From contig NZ_CP078077.1 in NCBI RefSeq assembly GCF_023101185.1, positions 2,075,630 to 2,139,629 on the forward strand: 64,000 nt of DNA, given 5' to 3'. This document shows, piece after piece, positions 42,701 to 50,713 of this stretch (within the stretch, counting starts at the first letter, position 1; each line of letters opens with the position of its first letter). A model generated the notes under the pieces. It searched no databases, was not told the DNA's origin, and worked only from the letters and a program-made list of their open reading frames with translations. Both the position numbers and the translations under genes were made by a program. Source of the stretch: Microbacterium galbinum (lineage in GTDB: Bacteria; Actinomycetota; Actinomycetes; Actinomycetales; Microbacteriaceae).

Positions 42701-43304
42701 CGCGCCGGTGTCGAAACTCGCCTACGCCGGAAAGCTCGCCTCCGCGCCGGGAACCGAGAAGCGATCCGTCGACGGCATCGACCCCGGGCTCCACGTCGTG
42801 CCGCTGAGACATCGCGGCAACGCGACGCAGTCGCCCGAGGAGGCCGCCGAGGTCGTGCGGATCGTCCGTGACCTCGTCGGTCGGACGTTCACCGACAACA
42901 CCGGCGCCGACGCCGACACCGACACCGGCACCGACAACGTGATGACCCGCCCGCTCACCCCGGCCGACATCATCGTCATCACGCCGTACAACGCGCAGCG
43001 CCAGCTCGTGCACGAGGCGCTCGCGTCCGCGGGCTTCGGCGATGTCCCGGTCGGAACCGTCGACAACTTCCAGGGCAAGGAAGCGGCCGTCTCGATCACC
43101 TCGCTCGCCGCCTCCAGCGGACGCGATGCCCCGCGAGGTCCCGAGTTCCTGCTTCTGCAGAACCGATTGAACGTCGCGATCTCCCGCGCGCAGTGCGTCG
43201 CCTACCTGATCCACTCGCCGGCACTGCTCGACGATCTTCCCTACACGCCGGAGGGCGTGGCGCGGCTCAGCGCCTTCGCCCGCCTGGTGGGCGCGGCGGA
43301 CTGA
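39795..43304 (+). CDS. TM0106-family RecB-like nuclease fused to a superfamily 1 helicase
   Basis: 1169-residue multidomain protein. Residues ~1–250 form a RecB/Cas4-like nuclease (RWRVQDSKLARKARV contains the catalytic D-x-K-type motif) with cysteines at ECEF and CGRCATC suited to an iron–sulfur cluster. An RNase H-like exonuclease domain follows (DIFFDFEGDPL, about residue 324). The C-terminal third is an UPF1/Dna2-type helicase: QGPPGTGKT (about 781), VIDEAGQFSLAS, LLGDPQQLPQ and NRLNVAISRAQ. A DNA-repair or end-processing role is likely. GTG start. Confidence 0.9.
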   Translation: MRIDTQAQRVIWSASDLKAAAECEFAWCRAIDAKLGRVPAVEEPEDATLARAALLGDVHERNVLARYVAELGDDAVRQIAKVSSTDAAALGAAVEESLAALRSDAEVVFQAAFATEEFVGFADFLRRDADGRWRVQDSKLARKARVTALMQLAAYVDQLDRLGVPRADEVDLILGDGTLSTHAVDDLLPLFQVRRARLRALISDRRIDAGAEGEPLAWGDDRGDLQVVACGRCATCEEQVIAHRDLLMVARMRPVQRARLRAAGIATIDELAAAPAAPAGMNVDTFEGLRAQAALQLRADASGAPTFDVHYAPAIHTLPVPSHGDIFFDFEGDPLYTEPAPIGESHWGIDYLFGWVDNADQYTAIWAHTFAEERRAFETFLDFVAVRRAAHPGMHIYHYAPYETSHLVAMAARHGVREGEVDRLLREGVFVDLYPLVLRTVRVGSRSYSIKKLEPLYMGDDVRTSDVQKGDDSIVQYVAARELAAAGEQSDADAVLADLADYNRYDCVSTRRLRNWLIEIARQKGVSPAPPDAADQVIYEPSPRSVALLADAERAVDAGQDGQVHRIAAAAIDYFPREAKSFWVSHFQRLREPVTMWEGTRDVVRVDAGSSVVRREWSIGEGRRVMSRDIEIRGEVSPGTTLGVGAQPFALYEAPAPFDVDIPSRAVHVPHAVTVAEVLDDGFLITETAIQGQTWDELPLALTPAAPPRVVSLQGAIDEWADAVHAAAPGFPEDPATDILRRIPPRTRSGAPLPPVEAVAGDPIDAIVRGVLDLDRSYLAVQGPPGTGKTYTGSRVIARLVNEHGFKIGVVAQSHAIIETLLARVVADGVAPAQVAKAPKDPDSDPAYTVIPKSGMAAFLGEHADEGVVVGGTAWDFSNTARVERGGLDLLVIDEAGQFSLASTIAVAAGAKRLLLLGDPQQLPQVSQGAHPEPVDTSALGWVMDGDAVVRPEYGYFLARSWRMHPFVAAPVSKLAYAGKLASAPGTEKRSVDGIDPGLHVVPLRHRGNATQSPEEAAEVVRIVRDLVGRTFTDNTGADADTDTGTDNVMTRPLTPADIIVITPYNAQRQLVHEALASAGFGDVPVGTVDNFQGKEAAVSITSLAASSGRDAPRGPEFLLLQNRLNVAISRAQCVAYLIHSPALLDDLPYTPEGVARLSAFARLVGAAD

Positions 43305-43317
43305 CCGAGGAGAACCG

Positions 43318-44094
43318 GTGCACACCCGAGACGAGATACTTCGAGCAGCCGCGGAGTGGGCGTGGTTTCCCCGAGGATCCGAGAGCGAGAACGCGGAGCT
43401 GCTCCTCGTTCGCTACCCCCCTCGCTTCGGTGGGGGAGTACGAGGGTCGCAGGTGCGCTCCTCGCGGCGTGCGGACGAGGTTCTCGACCATGCGATCTCC
43501 CGCACGGTGCGCTGGGGCGAAGACACCCTGACGTTCTGGACCAACCCCTCGGACGAGCCCGATCTCGAGGATGAGCTCCGCCGGCGTGGAGCCGAACACA
43601 TCGACACCGTCGCGGTGTTCGCACGACCGATCGATGGTGAGGCCGCGGCCGCAGCACCTCCTAACGGGGCCATCGCCGAGCTGGTCACCGACCTCGACCA
43701 GATCCGAGCGGTCGACGCGATCAACGTCGCGGTGTGGGAGCAGCTCGCTCTCGACGACGAGGGCCTCCGTGCCGAGTTCGATGAGCTCACCGCGTCGTTG
43801 GAGTCGCGCACCCACGGACGTGTGCTCGCGCGCCTCGCGGGGCAGCCGGTGAGCACGGGAGGGTGGACACTCGCCGACGGCTTCGCGCGTCTCTGGGGCG
43901 CGGCGACTCTCGAAGACCATCGCGGGCGCGGCGCCTACCGTGCAGTCCTGTCCGAGCGCCTCCGGATCGCGGCGCAATGGGGCGCCATGACGGCTCTGGT
44001 GAAGGGACGCGTCTCGACCTCTGCGCCGATCATCGCGCGCGCCGGCTTCGAGCACTACGGGGATGAGCGCGCGTACCGCCTCATCGTGGGCTGA
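43318..44094 (+). CDS. GNAT-family N-acetyltransferase
   Basis: 258 residues; the C-terminal ~150 form the GNAT domain with the acetyl-CoA loop DHRGRGAYRAVL and the terminal strand ARAGFEHYG. The N-terminal ~110 residues include a partly degenerate domain with WTNPSDEPDLEDELRRRG, so this is a two-lobed member. GTG start with GAGGA upstream, 13 nt after the nuclease-helicase gene, probably co-transcribed. Substrate unknown. Confidence 0.82.
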   Translation: MHTRDEILRAAAEWAWFPRGSESENAELLLVRYPPRFGGGVRGSQVRSSRRADEVLDHAISRTVRWGEDTLTFWTNPSDEPDLEDELRRRGAEHIDTVAVFARPIDGEAAAAAPPNGAIAELVTDLDQIRAVDAINVAVWEQLALDDEGLRAEFDELTASLESRTHGRVLARLAGQPVSTGGWTLADGFARLWGAATLEDHRGRGAYRAVLSERLRIAAQWGAMTALVKGRVSTSAPIIARAGFEHYGDERAYRLIVG

Positions 44095-44109
44095 GCAGCC
44101 GCCTGCGGC

Positions 44110-44742
44110 TCAGACCGTGCCGTAGAGGCGGTCGCCCGCGTCGCCGAGGCCGGGCACGATGTACCCCTTCTCGTTGAGACGCTCGTCGAGCGCACCCAGC
44201 ACGAGCGTCACATCGCGGTCGCCGACGAGCGCCTCGATCGCTGCGACGCCTTCGGGCGTGCCCAGGAGGCAGATCGCCGTGACGTCCTTCGCCCCGCGAT
44301 CGAACAGGAACTGGATGGCCGCGGCGAGCGAGCCGCCCGTCGCGAGCATCGGGTCGATGGCGAAGCACTGCCGGTCGCTCAGGTCGTCGGGAAGACGCTC
44401 GGCGTACGTCGTGGGCTCGAAGGTCTCCTCGTCGCGCACCATGCCCAGGAATCCGACCTCGGCGGTCGGGAGCAGCTTGACCAGGCCCTCGAGCATGCCG
44501 AGGCCGGCCCGCAGGATCGGGACGACGATCGGACGGGGCTCGGAGATCTTCACACCCATCGTCGTCGTGACGGGGGTCGTGATCTCGATCGGAGAGACCT
44601 TGACGTTGCGGGTCGCCTCGTACGCGAGGAGCGTCACGAGCTCCTCCGTCAGCTGGCGGAACACCGGCGACGGGGTACGCGCATCGCGCAGCACCGAGAG
44701 CTTGTGGGTGACGAGAGGGTGGTCGGCGACGTGAACACGCAT
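44110..44742 (-). CDS. upp: Uracil phosphoribosyltransferase
   Basis: 210 residues converting uracil and PRPP to UMP in pyrimidine salvage. The PRPP loop is [30 protein letters not shown] and the uracil-binding [15 protein letters not shown] are intact. TAGCCT (plus-strand 44750–44755) stands 7 nt before the ATG, a leaderless arrangement. Divergent from tadA. Confidence 0.96.
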   Translation of the reverse strand: MRVHVADHPLVTHKLSVLRDARTPSPVFRQLTEELVTLLAYEATRNVKVSPIEITTPVTTTMGVKISEPRPIVVPILRAGLGMLEGLVKLLPTAEVGFLGMVRDEETFEPTTYAERLPDDLSDRQCFAIDPMLATGGSLAAAIQFLFDRGAKDVTAICLLGTPEGVAAIEALVGDRDVTLVLGALDERLNEKGYIVPGLGDAGDRLYGTV

Positions 44743-44833
44743 GGAATACAGGCTAATGCGCCGAGCGGCCCGGCACGACATCGGATGCGCCGCGCGCGGC
44801 GGTCGCCGCATGCTGCTGTCGTAGGCTCGACCC

Positions 44834-45289
44834 ATGACCGCCACCGACCTGCCCGCGATGCGCCGTGCGCTCGTGCTCGCGGCGGAGGCGAGCATCGCGG
44901 ACGAGATCCCGGTGGGTGCCGTGGTCGTCGACTCCGCCGGTCGCATCATCGCCGAGGGGCGCAACACCCGCGAGGAGACGCACGATCCCACGGGTCACGC
45001 CGAGGTCGAGGCGCTGCGCCGGGCCGCGGCATCCGTCGGCTCCTGGAATCTCGAGGGGCACACCCTCGTCGTCACCCTGGAACCGTGCCTCATGTGCGCC
45101 GGAGCGATCCTGCAGGCGCGCATCGGACGGGTCGTCTTCGGGGCGTGGGACGACAAGGCGGGAGCCGCGGGGTCGATGTACGACGTGCTGCGCGATCGCC
45201 GTCTGCCCTACCGGGCCGAGGTCGTCGGGGGACTCGAAGCGGATGCCGCTACCGCCCTGCTCCGCGACTTCTTCGCCCGCAAGCGCTGA
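44834..45289 (+). CDS. tadA: tRNA adenosine(34) deaminase
   Basis: 151-residue zinc deaminase that makes inosine at the wobble position of tRNA-Arg. The zinc site is HAEVE (His and catalytic Glu, about residues 55–57) and the EPCLMC pair. TAGGCT (44822–44827) precedes the ATG by 6 nt, facing the upp promoter. Confidence 0.95.
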   Translation: MTATDLPAMRRALVLAAEASIADEIPVGAVVVDSAGRIIAEGRNTREETHDPTGHAEVEALRRAAASVGSWNLEGHTLVVTLEPCLMCAGAILQARIGRVVFGAWDDKAGAAGSMYDVLRDRRLPYRAEVVGGLEADAATALLRDFFARKR

Positions 45290-45306
45290 CGCTGCGGCCT
45301 GGGCGG

Positions 45307-46278
45307 TCAGTCCGAGGACTTGAAGACGAACGCGTCCGTCGGGGGCTCCGGATCGAGGGCCGGCCGGTACACGTCCGGCTCGATGTAGATCACGCGAGCG
45401 GCGGGAACGGCCTCGCGGATGCGTGCCTCGATCTCATCGATGTCGTCGGCGGCCTCGCGCACCGACTTGTCGGCGGTCAGTGCGATCTTCGCCGCGACCA
45501 TGAGCTCGTCGGGGCCGAGGTAGAGGGTCTTGATGTGGATGAGCTTCTCGACCTCGTCGCCGGCAGCGATCGCGTCGACGATGCGATCGAGGTCGGCGGT
45601 GGTGGCGCCTTCGCCGACGAGCAGGCTCTTGGTCTCGATGCCCAGCACGATCGCGATGAGCACCAGCAGCACACCGATCATGAGCGTGCCGATCGCGTCG
45701 AACACCGAGTTGCCGGTGATGACGGTGAGCCCGACGCCGAGCAGTGCGAAGCTCAGACCCGCCAGCGCACCGGTGTCCTCGAGCAGAACGACGGGCAGTT
45801 CGGGCGCCTTGGAGCGGCGCACGAACGACACCCAGGACTGCCCCTTCTCGCGAACGAGGTTGCTCTCCTTGATCGCGGTGCGCAGTGAGAAGCTCTCGAG
45901 TCCGATCGCGATCACGAGCACGACGATCGGCAGCCACCACCACACGGGGTCCAGTTCGTGCGGGTGCGTGAGCTTGTCGATGCCCTCGTAGATGGCGAAC
46001 AGGCCGCCGAGGGAGAACAGGATGATCGACACGACGAACGCCGAGACGTACCGCTCGCGGCCGTAGCCGAAGGGATGCGCGCGGTCGGCCTCGCGGCGCG
46101 ACTTGCGTCCGCCGAGCAGGAGCAGGAGTTGGTTGCCGGAGTCGGCGATCGAGTGCACGGCCTCGGCGAGCATCGACGCGGACCCCGAGAGCAGCCAGGC
46201 GACGAGCTTCGCGAGCGCGATGCCCATGTTCGCCAGGAACGCTGCGATGATCGCCTTGCCGCCGCCGGATGCACTCAT
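45307..46278 (-). CDS. Cation diffusion facilitator family transporter
   Basis: 323 residues with six membrane segments and a C-terminal cytoplasmic domain. The first metal site sits in AEAVHSIADSGNQ; HPFGYGRERY is the conserved loop after it. The second helix-5 site is not the usual HxxxD (here ALLGVGLTVITGNSVFDAIGTLMIG), so metal specificity may differ from Zn/Cd exporters. TAGACT (plus-strand 46285–46290) stands 6 nt before the ATG. Confidence 0.9.
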   Translation of the reverse strand: MSASGGGKAIIAAFLANMGIALAKLVAWLLSGSASMLAEAVHSIADSGNQLLLLLGGRKSRREADRAHPFGYGRERYVSAFVVSIILFSLGGLFAIYEGIDKLTHPHELDPVWWWLPIVVLVIAIGLESFSLRTAIKESNLVREKGQSWVSFVRRSKAPELPVVLLEDTGALAGLSFALLGVGLTVITGNSVFDAIGTLMIGVLLVLIAIVLGIETKSLLVGEGATTADLDRIVDAIAAGDEVEKLIHIKTLYLGPDELMVAAKIALTADKSVREAADDIDEIEARIREAVPAARVIYIEPDVYRPALDPEPPTDAFVFKSSD

Positions 46279-46284
46279 GCGTCG

Positions 46285-46332
46285 AGTCTAGATCGCCCCC
46301 TCTGGGGATCGCAGGTGCGCCCGCCGTAGGAT
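46285..46332. promoter_or_regulatory. Back-to-back leaderless promoters for the CDF and proC genes
   Basis: Within the 60 nt between the two start codons, TAGACT on the minus strand (46290–46285) and TAGGAT on the plus strand (46327–46332) each end 6 nt before an ATG. Their -35 regions must overlap in the ~36 nt between them. Confidence 0.6.
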
Positions 46333-46338
46333 GACGAC

Positions 46339-47178
46339 ATGGCTGACTCTCTCCCCGCTCTCGCGTTCCTCGGTGCCGGTTCGATGGGAGGGGCGATCCT
46401 GCGCGGCGTCGTCGCCTCGGGTGTCGCCGTCGACGGTGGGATCACCGCCACGAACCGCTCGCGGGTGAGTGCCGCCGACCTCGCCGACCTTCCCGGCGTC
46501 ACGACCATCGCCCTCGAAGAGCGTCCCGACGGCAACCGCGACGCACTCGCTTCCGCCCGGATCGTGCTGGTGGGCGTGAAGCCGGGGATGGTGCCGGATC
46601 TGCTCCGCGAGATCGCCCCGCACCTCGCCCCGGACGCCATCGTGGTGAGTCTCGCCGCCGGTGTGACGCTGGCCACGTTCGCAGACGCGCTCGGCGCCGA
46701 CGTGCACGTCATCCGCTCGATGCCCAACACCCCGGCGACGGTCGGCAAGGCGGTCACCGGTCTCGCGGCCGGTCCCGCATCGACGCCCGACGACATGGCG
46801 CTCGTGCGCCGCCTGTTCGAGACGGTCGGCGCCGTGATCGAGGTGCCGGAGTCGCAGATCGACGCGCTCTCGACGATCTCGGGTTCGGGCCCCGCCTACG
46901 TCTTCCTGCTCATCGAGGAATGGACGAAGGTCGGCCTCGGGCTCGGCTTCAGCGAGGCGGACGCCCGCCTGATGGCGGAGCAGACCTTCATCGGCTCGAC
47001 GGCGCTGCTCGAAGCGTCGGGGGAGACCCCGACCGAGATGCGCCGACGGGTCACGAGTCCGAAGGGCACGACCGAGCGTGCGATCGCGGTGCTGCAGGAT
47101 GCGCACCTCGAGAAGACGTTCGCGGATGCTTCGGCGGCCGCGCTGGCGCGCGCTCGGGAGCTCGCCGCCGGGGCGTGA
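46339..47178 (+). CDS. proC: Pyrroline-5-carboxylate reductase
   Basis: 279 residues, last enzyme of proline synthesis. The N-terminal NADPH loop is FLGAGSMGGAI; the C-terminal dimerisation domain carries ALSTISGSGPAYVFLLIEEW and the conserved VTSPKGTTERAI. Leaderless start (TAGGAT, 6 nt). The DUF1905 gene follows within 3 nt of its stop. Confidence 0.96.
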   Translation: MADSLPALAFLGAGSMGGAILRGVVASGVAVDGGITATNRSRVSAADLADLPGVTTIALEERPDGNRDALASARIVLVGVKPGMVPDLLREIAPHLAPDAIVVSLAAGVTLATFADALGADVHVIRSMPNTPATVGKAVTGLAAGPASTPDDMALVRRLFETVGAVIEVPESQIDALSTISGSGPAYVFLLIEEWTKVGLGLGFSEADARLMAEQTFIGSTALLEASGETPTEMRRRVTSPKGTTERAIAVLQDAHLEKTFADASAAALARARELAAGA

Positions 47179-47180
47179 CC

Positions 47181-47468
47181 ATGCGGCTGCGGTTCTCGGG
47201 CGAGATCTGGTTCTGGCGCGGACCCGCGCCGTTCCACTTCGTGACCGTGCCCGAGACCGAAGCGGTGATGATCGGCGAGGTCGCCGCGGTCGTCACCTAC
47301 GGGTGGGGGATGATCCCGGCATCCGTCACGATCGGCGGAACGCGCGTGACGACGTCGCTCTGGCCGAAGGACGGCGGCTACATCGTCCCGATCAAGAAGG
47401 CTCTGCAGGACGGTGAGGGTATCGGCATCGACGACGTCGTCGACATCACTCTCGACATCGACGCCTGA
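47181..47468 (+). CDS. DUF1905-domain protein
   Basis: 95-residue beta-rich protein: LRFSGEIWFWRGPAPFHFVTVPE, then WGMIPASVTIGG and GYIVPIKKALQDGEGIGIDDVVDITLDID, matching DUF1905. Function unknown; the domain is often paired with a YdeI-like (OmdA) domain, which is absent here. A GTG at 47175 overlapping the proC stop (GTGA) is an alternative start. Co-transcribed with proC. Confidence 0.85.
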   Translation: MRLRFSGEIWFWRGPAPFHFVTVPETEAVMIGEVAAVVTYGWGMIPASVTIGGTRVTTSLWPKDGGYIVPIKKALQDGEGIGIDDVVDITLDIDA

Positions 47469-47499
47469 CGCCTCGCGCGACCTGTACGAGTCGCGCGCG

Positions 47500-48171
47500 T
47501 CAGCGGTCGAGGGCGGCGAAGCGCTCGATGTCGCTGTTGGTGCCCGAGACGATGATCAGGTCGTGGTTCGTGACGATCGTGTTCGCCTCGGCGTAGCGGA
47601 ACGGCTTGCCCGGGCTCTTGACGCCCACCACCGTGACGCGGTACTTCGTGCGCACGCCGGACTCGTTGAGGCCGATGCCTCGGATGAACTTCGGCGGGTA
47701 CATCTTGGCGAGCACGAAGTCGTCGTCGAAGCGGATGAAATCGAGCATACGGCCGCTGACGAGGTGGGCGACGCGCTCGCCGGCCTCGCGCTCCGGATAG
47801 ATGACGTGGTTCGCTCCGACGCGGGCGAGGATCTTGCCGTGCGACTGCGAGACGGCCTTGGCCCAGATCTGCGGGACCTTGAGGTCGACGAGGTTGGCGG
47901 TGATGAGGACGGATGCCTCGATCGACGAGCCGACCGCGACGACCGCCACCTGGAAGTCCTGGGCGCCGATCTGGCGCAGGGCGTCGATGTTCTTCGCATC
48001 GGCCTGCACGGTGTGCGTGACGCGATCCGACCACTTCTGCACGAGCTCGAGGTTGCCGTCGATCGCGAGGACCTCCCGGTCGAGGCGATCCAGTTCGCCC
48101 GCGCAGGCGGCGCCGAACCGGCCGAGACCGATGACGAGGACGGGAGCGTCGCCCCGGAGGACTTCAACCAA
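47500..48171 (-). CDS. Potassium uptake regulatory subunit KtrA/TrkA-like
   Basis: 223 residues with an N-terminal RCK Rossmann domain (VLVIGLGRFGAACAGEL; acidic end of strand 2 at AIDGN) and a C-terminal TrkA_C domain (about residues 140–220). It binds nucleotide (ATP/ADP or NADH) and gates the membrane partner. TTG is the only plausible start and overlaps the transporter gene by 8 nt. Confidence 0.92.
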   Translation of the reverse strand: MVEVLRGDAPVLVIGLGRFGAACAGELDRLDREVLAIDGNLELVQKWSDRVTHTVQADAKNIDALRQIGAQDFQVAVVAVGSSIEASVLITANLVDLKVPQIWAKAVSQSHGKILARVGANHVIYPEREAGERVAHLVSGRMLDFIRFDDDFVLAKMYPPKFIRGIGLNESGVRTKYRVTVVGVKSPGKPFRYAEANTIVTNHDLIIVSGTNSDIERFAALDR

Positions 48172-49594
48172 CGATCGGCCTTTCCACGGGCAGTGAGTAA
48201 TACTGCGATCGCGACGTCGCGGCGACTGCCGCGGCGAGAGTCACTGTACCAATGCGCCCCATGAAGATGGTGGCGGCGAGCACGTAGGAGCCGGCGTCGG
48301 GGAGCTCGGCGGTGAGGCCCGTCGAGAGTCCGACGGTGGCGAAGGCGGAGATCACGTCGAACAGCACGTGGCTGATGTCGGCCTTCGTGATCTGCGCGAT
48401 GACGATGGTCGACAGTGCGACGATCGTGGCTCCCCAGGCGACGACGCTGAGCGCGACGCGCTGCACGTCGCTGGGGATGCGCCGGCCGAACACCTCGACG
48501 GACTGGCGACCCTTCGCCTCGGACCACACCGCGATCGCGAGCACCGCGAGGGTGGTGACCTTGATTCCTCCGGCGGTCGACGCCGATCCTCCACCGACGA
48601 ACATGAGCATGCTCGCGGCGACGAGCGACGAGCCGTTGAGGTCGGCCATGTCGATCACGTTGAAACCGCCCGAGCGGGTCATCGCCGACAGGAAGAAGGC
48701 CTGGAACGTCGTGTCGGCGGCATCCATCGAGCCGAAGGTCTTCGGGTTCTGGTACTCGAGGATGAGGAAGACCGCGGCTCCGAGGACGAAGAGCAGCACG
48801 GTTGTCACGAGTGTGAGCTTGGTGTGCAGCGACCAGCGCTTGACGTGCCAGACGTGCTTGGCCAGCGAGTAGATCACGGGGAAGCCGATGCTTCCGAGGA
48901 AGACGCCGACCATCAGCAGCGACAGCACGAGGTAGTCGTCGGCGAACACCGCGACGCCGCCGTCGTTGGGGGCGAAGCCCGTGTTCGTGAACGCCATCGC
49001 GGCGAAGTAGGGGGCTTCCCAGAGCGCCGCGATCGGACTCACCCCGGCCATCACGAGTCCGGGGTAGAGGAGCACGGCGAGCGCGCCCTCGATGATGAGC
49101 GCCGAGAAGGCGACGGTGCGCAGCAGCTGGCCGACCTCCCCGAGGCGGACGGTCTGGCTCTCGTTGACGACGCCGCCGTGCGCGCGCATCGGGTTGGTGT
49201 CGCCCGCGGCGAGGAGCTTGGCGCGCAACCCCAGGCGCTTCGAGATCACCATGCCCATGAGGGAGGCGAGGGTCAGAACGCCGAGACCGCCGATGTTCAC
49301 GCCGACGAAGATGAGCACGTGCCCGAACGGCGACCAGTGGTTCGCCATGTCGACGGTCGCGAGGCCGGTGACGCAGATGGTCGAGACGGCCGTGAACAGC
49401 GCGTCGCTGAGCGGGGTGACGGTGCGATCGGCCGCAGCGATCGGCAGCGAGAGCAGCACCGTGAACACGAGGATCAACAGCGCGAACACCACGATCGCGA
49501 GACGCGAGGGCGAGGAGGTGAGGATGTGGCGACCGTGGGCGGCGACATTGCGCAGGCGTTGCTTGGGGGACGACGCAGACACGATGCCCGACAT
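48164..49594 (-). CDS. Potassium transporter KtrB/TrkH-like
   Basis: 476-residue K+ channel-like transporter with four M1-P-M2 repeats; the selectivity-filter glycines are visible in AVSTICVTGLATV, AFTNTGFAPN, MTRSGGFNV and AFATVGLSTG. It forms a Ktr-type system with the RCK protein encoded downstream. Na+ dependence is typical for Ktr but not readable here. Confidence 0.93.
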   Translation of the reverse strand: MSGIVSASSPKQRLRNVAAHGRHILTSSPSRLAIVVFALLILVFTVLLSLPIAAADRTVTPLSDALFTAVSTICVTGLATVDMANHWSPFGHVLIFVGVNIGGLGVLTLASLMGMVISKRLGLRAKLLAAGDTNPMRAHGGVVNESQTVRLGEVGQLLRTVAFSALIIEGALAVLLYPGLVMAGVSPIAALWEAPYFAAMAFTNTGFAPNDGGVAVFADDYLVLSLLMVGVFLGSIGFPVIYSLAKHVWHVKRWSLHTKLTLVTTVLLFVLGAAVFLILEYQNPKTFGSMDAADTTFQAFFLSAMTRSGGFNVIDMADLNGSSLVAASMLMFVGGGSASTAGGIKVTTLAVLAIAVWSEAKGRQSVEVFGRRIPSDVQRVALSVVAWGATIVALSTIVIAQITKADISHVLFDVISAFATVGLSTGLTAELPDAGSYVLAATIFMGRIGTVTLAAAVAATSRSQYYSLPVERPIVG

Positions 49595-49698
49595 CGCGTC
49601 CCCTTTCGTCTGCCTCCGCCGCAGATCGGCGGCGGCTCAGCACCTGCGACCGAGCCCTCGTCATGGTACTCCGTGCCGGGGACGACTACCCTGAACAC

Positions 49699-50115
49699 AT
49701 GACCGACATCTTCGACGTGATCGCAGACGGTACGAGGCGAGACATCCTCCAGCTCCTCCTGCGGCGCACCACCGAAGGAGAAGCGGGCACGAGCGTCAGC
49801 CAGATCGTCGCCGACCTCGGCATCAGTCAGCCCACGGTGTCGAAGCACCTCAAGGTGCTCCGCGACGCCGAGCTGGTGACCGTGCGCGAAGACGGTCAGC
49901 GTCGTTTCTACAGCCTCGCGGTCGAGCCGCTCGAGGTCGTCGACGACTGGCTGGTGCCCTTCCTCGTCGACGCGTTCGGCGATGACGCCCCCGACATCGC
50001 CTACCCCGGGGCTCCGATCCCCGAGAGTGCCGCGCACGCGGCGGAAGTGGTCGGTCGCGCGGCGGCATCCGCGAAGCACGTAGTCGCCACGGCCCTCAAG
50101 CGACTCGGCGCCTGA
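49699..50115 (+). CDS. ArsR-family winged-helix transcriptional regulator
   Basis: 138 residues: an ArsR/SmtB-type HTH (IADGTRRDILQLLL…VADLGISQPTVSKHLKVL…YSLAVEPLEVVDDWL). There are no cysteine or His-rich metal-binding motifs, so metal sensing is unlikely. The C-terminal extension (about 45 residues) is Ala-rich and helical. TACCCT (49687–49692) lies 6 nt before the ATG. Divergent from the Ktr operon; target unknown. Confidence 0.87.
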   Translation: MTDIFDVIADGTRRDILQLLLRRTTEGEAGTSVSQIVADLGISQPTVSKHLKVLRDAELVTVREDGQRRFYSLAVEPLEVVDDWLVPFLVDAFGDDAPDIAYPGAPIPESAAHAAEVVGRAAASAKHVVATALKRLGA

Positions 50116-50136
50116 CACCCCGCTCGACACAGTTCG

Positions 50137-50153
50137 CCCCCGGCGACCGGGGG
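50137..50153 (+). terminator. Hairpin after the ArsR-type gene
   Basis: CCCCCGG (50137–50143) pairs with CCGGGGG (50147–50153) around CGA; outer CGAC and ACAG/CTGTCG pairs lengthen the stem. There is no T-run. The ~170 nt after it hold only the BldC-like promoter. Confidence 0.5.
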
Positions 50154-50327
50154 GCTGTCGTCGGGGGCGATGCCGCGGGCCCCAGCCCGCGTGTCCCGAG
50201 GCGGTGCCTGCCCCGGTCCTGGGCCGAGTGTGACACTTCCGGCTGAGTGAACCTCGGAGAGAGGCTATGCCTCTGCTGTGACGAGCGACGGCACCGTGAG
50301 TCCCGTTGTTCACACTGGCCCCAAGGG

Positions 50328-50357
50328 TTTACACGCGTCACTGCCAACCCATAGAGT
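50328..50357 (+). promoter_or_regulatory. Promoter of the BldC-like gene
   Basis: TTTACA (50328–50333), an 18-nt spacer and TAGAGT (50352–50357) form a near-consensus housekeeping promoter; the mRNA would start near 50364 and carry a short leader with AAAGGGG ahead of the ATG at 50386. Confidence 0.65.
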
Positions 50358-50385
50358 GTGCTCATTCGAGAAAGGGGTATGTGGG

Positions 50386-50577
50386 ATGCCCGAAGTTCCT
50401 GACGTCCGGTTCCTCACTGTTGCTGAGGTGGCCGGGATCATGCGCGTGTCGAAGATGACCGTCTATCGGCTCGTGCACTCCGGCGACCTGCCGGCCATCC
50501 GTTTCGGACGCAGCTATCGCGTGCCGGAGTCCGCCGTGGCGGACGCCCTGCAGCGCCCGATCGCCGACGTCGGCTGA
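50386..50577 (+). CDS. BldC-like/excisionase-type helix-turn-helix protein
   Basis: 63 residues forming one MerR/excisionase-type winged HTH: FLTVAEVAGIMRVSKMTVYRLVHSGDLPAIRFGRSYRVPESAV. This is the BldC family of short actinobacterial regulators that bind direct repeats in a head-to-tail array. It is not linked to any mobile element here, so a developmental/stress regulatory role is favoured over a phage excisionase. Stands just upstream of the bS22 gene. Confidence 0.9.
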   Translation: MPEVPDVRFLTVAEVAGIMRVSKMTVYRLVHSGDLPAIRFGRSYRVPESAVADALQRPIADVG

Positions 50578-50628
50578 CCGAGCGGGAGTCCGCATCGTCG
50601 GTGTGACGGCGCAGGCCCGACGGTTTGC

Positions 50629-50634
50629 TAGACT
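50629..50634 (+). promoter_or_regulatory. Candidate -10 box for the bS22 gene
   Basis: TAGACT (50629–50634) is followed by an ~73-nt leader to the GTG at 50714. A -35 match is weak, so this call rests on the -10 and on position. Confidence 0.4.
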
Positions 50635-50713
50635 GATCCGAGGCATTTTTCCGTGCCCGTACCCGGGCGTCCGATCATCGCGACGCCCAACCCCCTGACT
50701 TAGTGAGGTTTCC

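Noticed and set aside
42907..42942. Short GAC/ACC-rich tandem run resembling a microsatellite
   Set aside because: It encodes an Asp/Thr-rich loop inside the helicase in frame; too short to call a repeat element.
39795..43304. Calling the nuclease-helicase a defence system
   Set aside because: It stands between nadE and a GNAT gene with no other defence gene, so repair is the more economical reading; kept only as a question.
50386..50577. Reading the small HTH gene as a phage excisionase
   Set aside because: No integrase, att-like direct repeats or phage genes nearby; BldC-like identity and the bS22 neighbour fit a chromosomal regulator.
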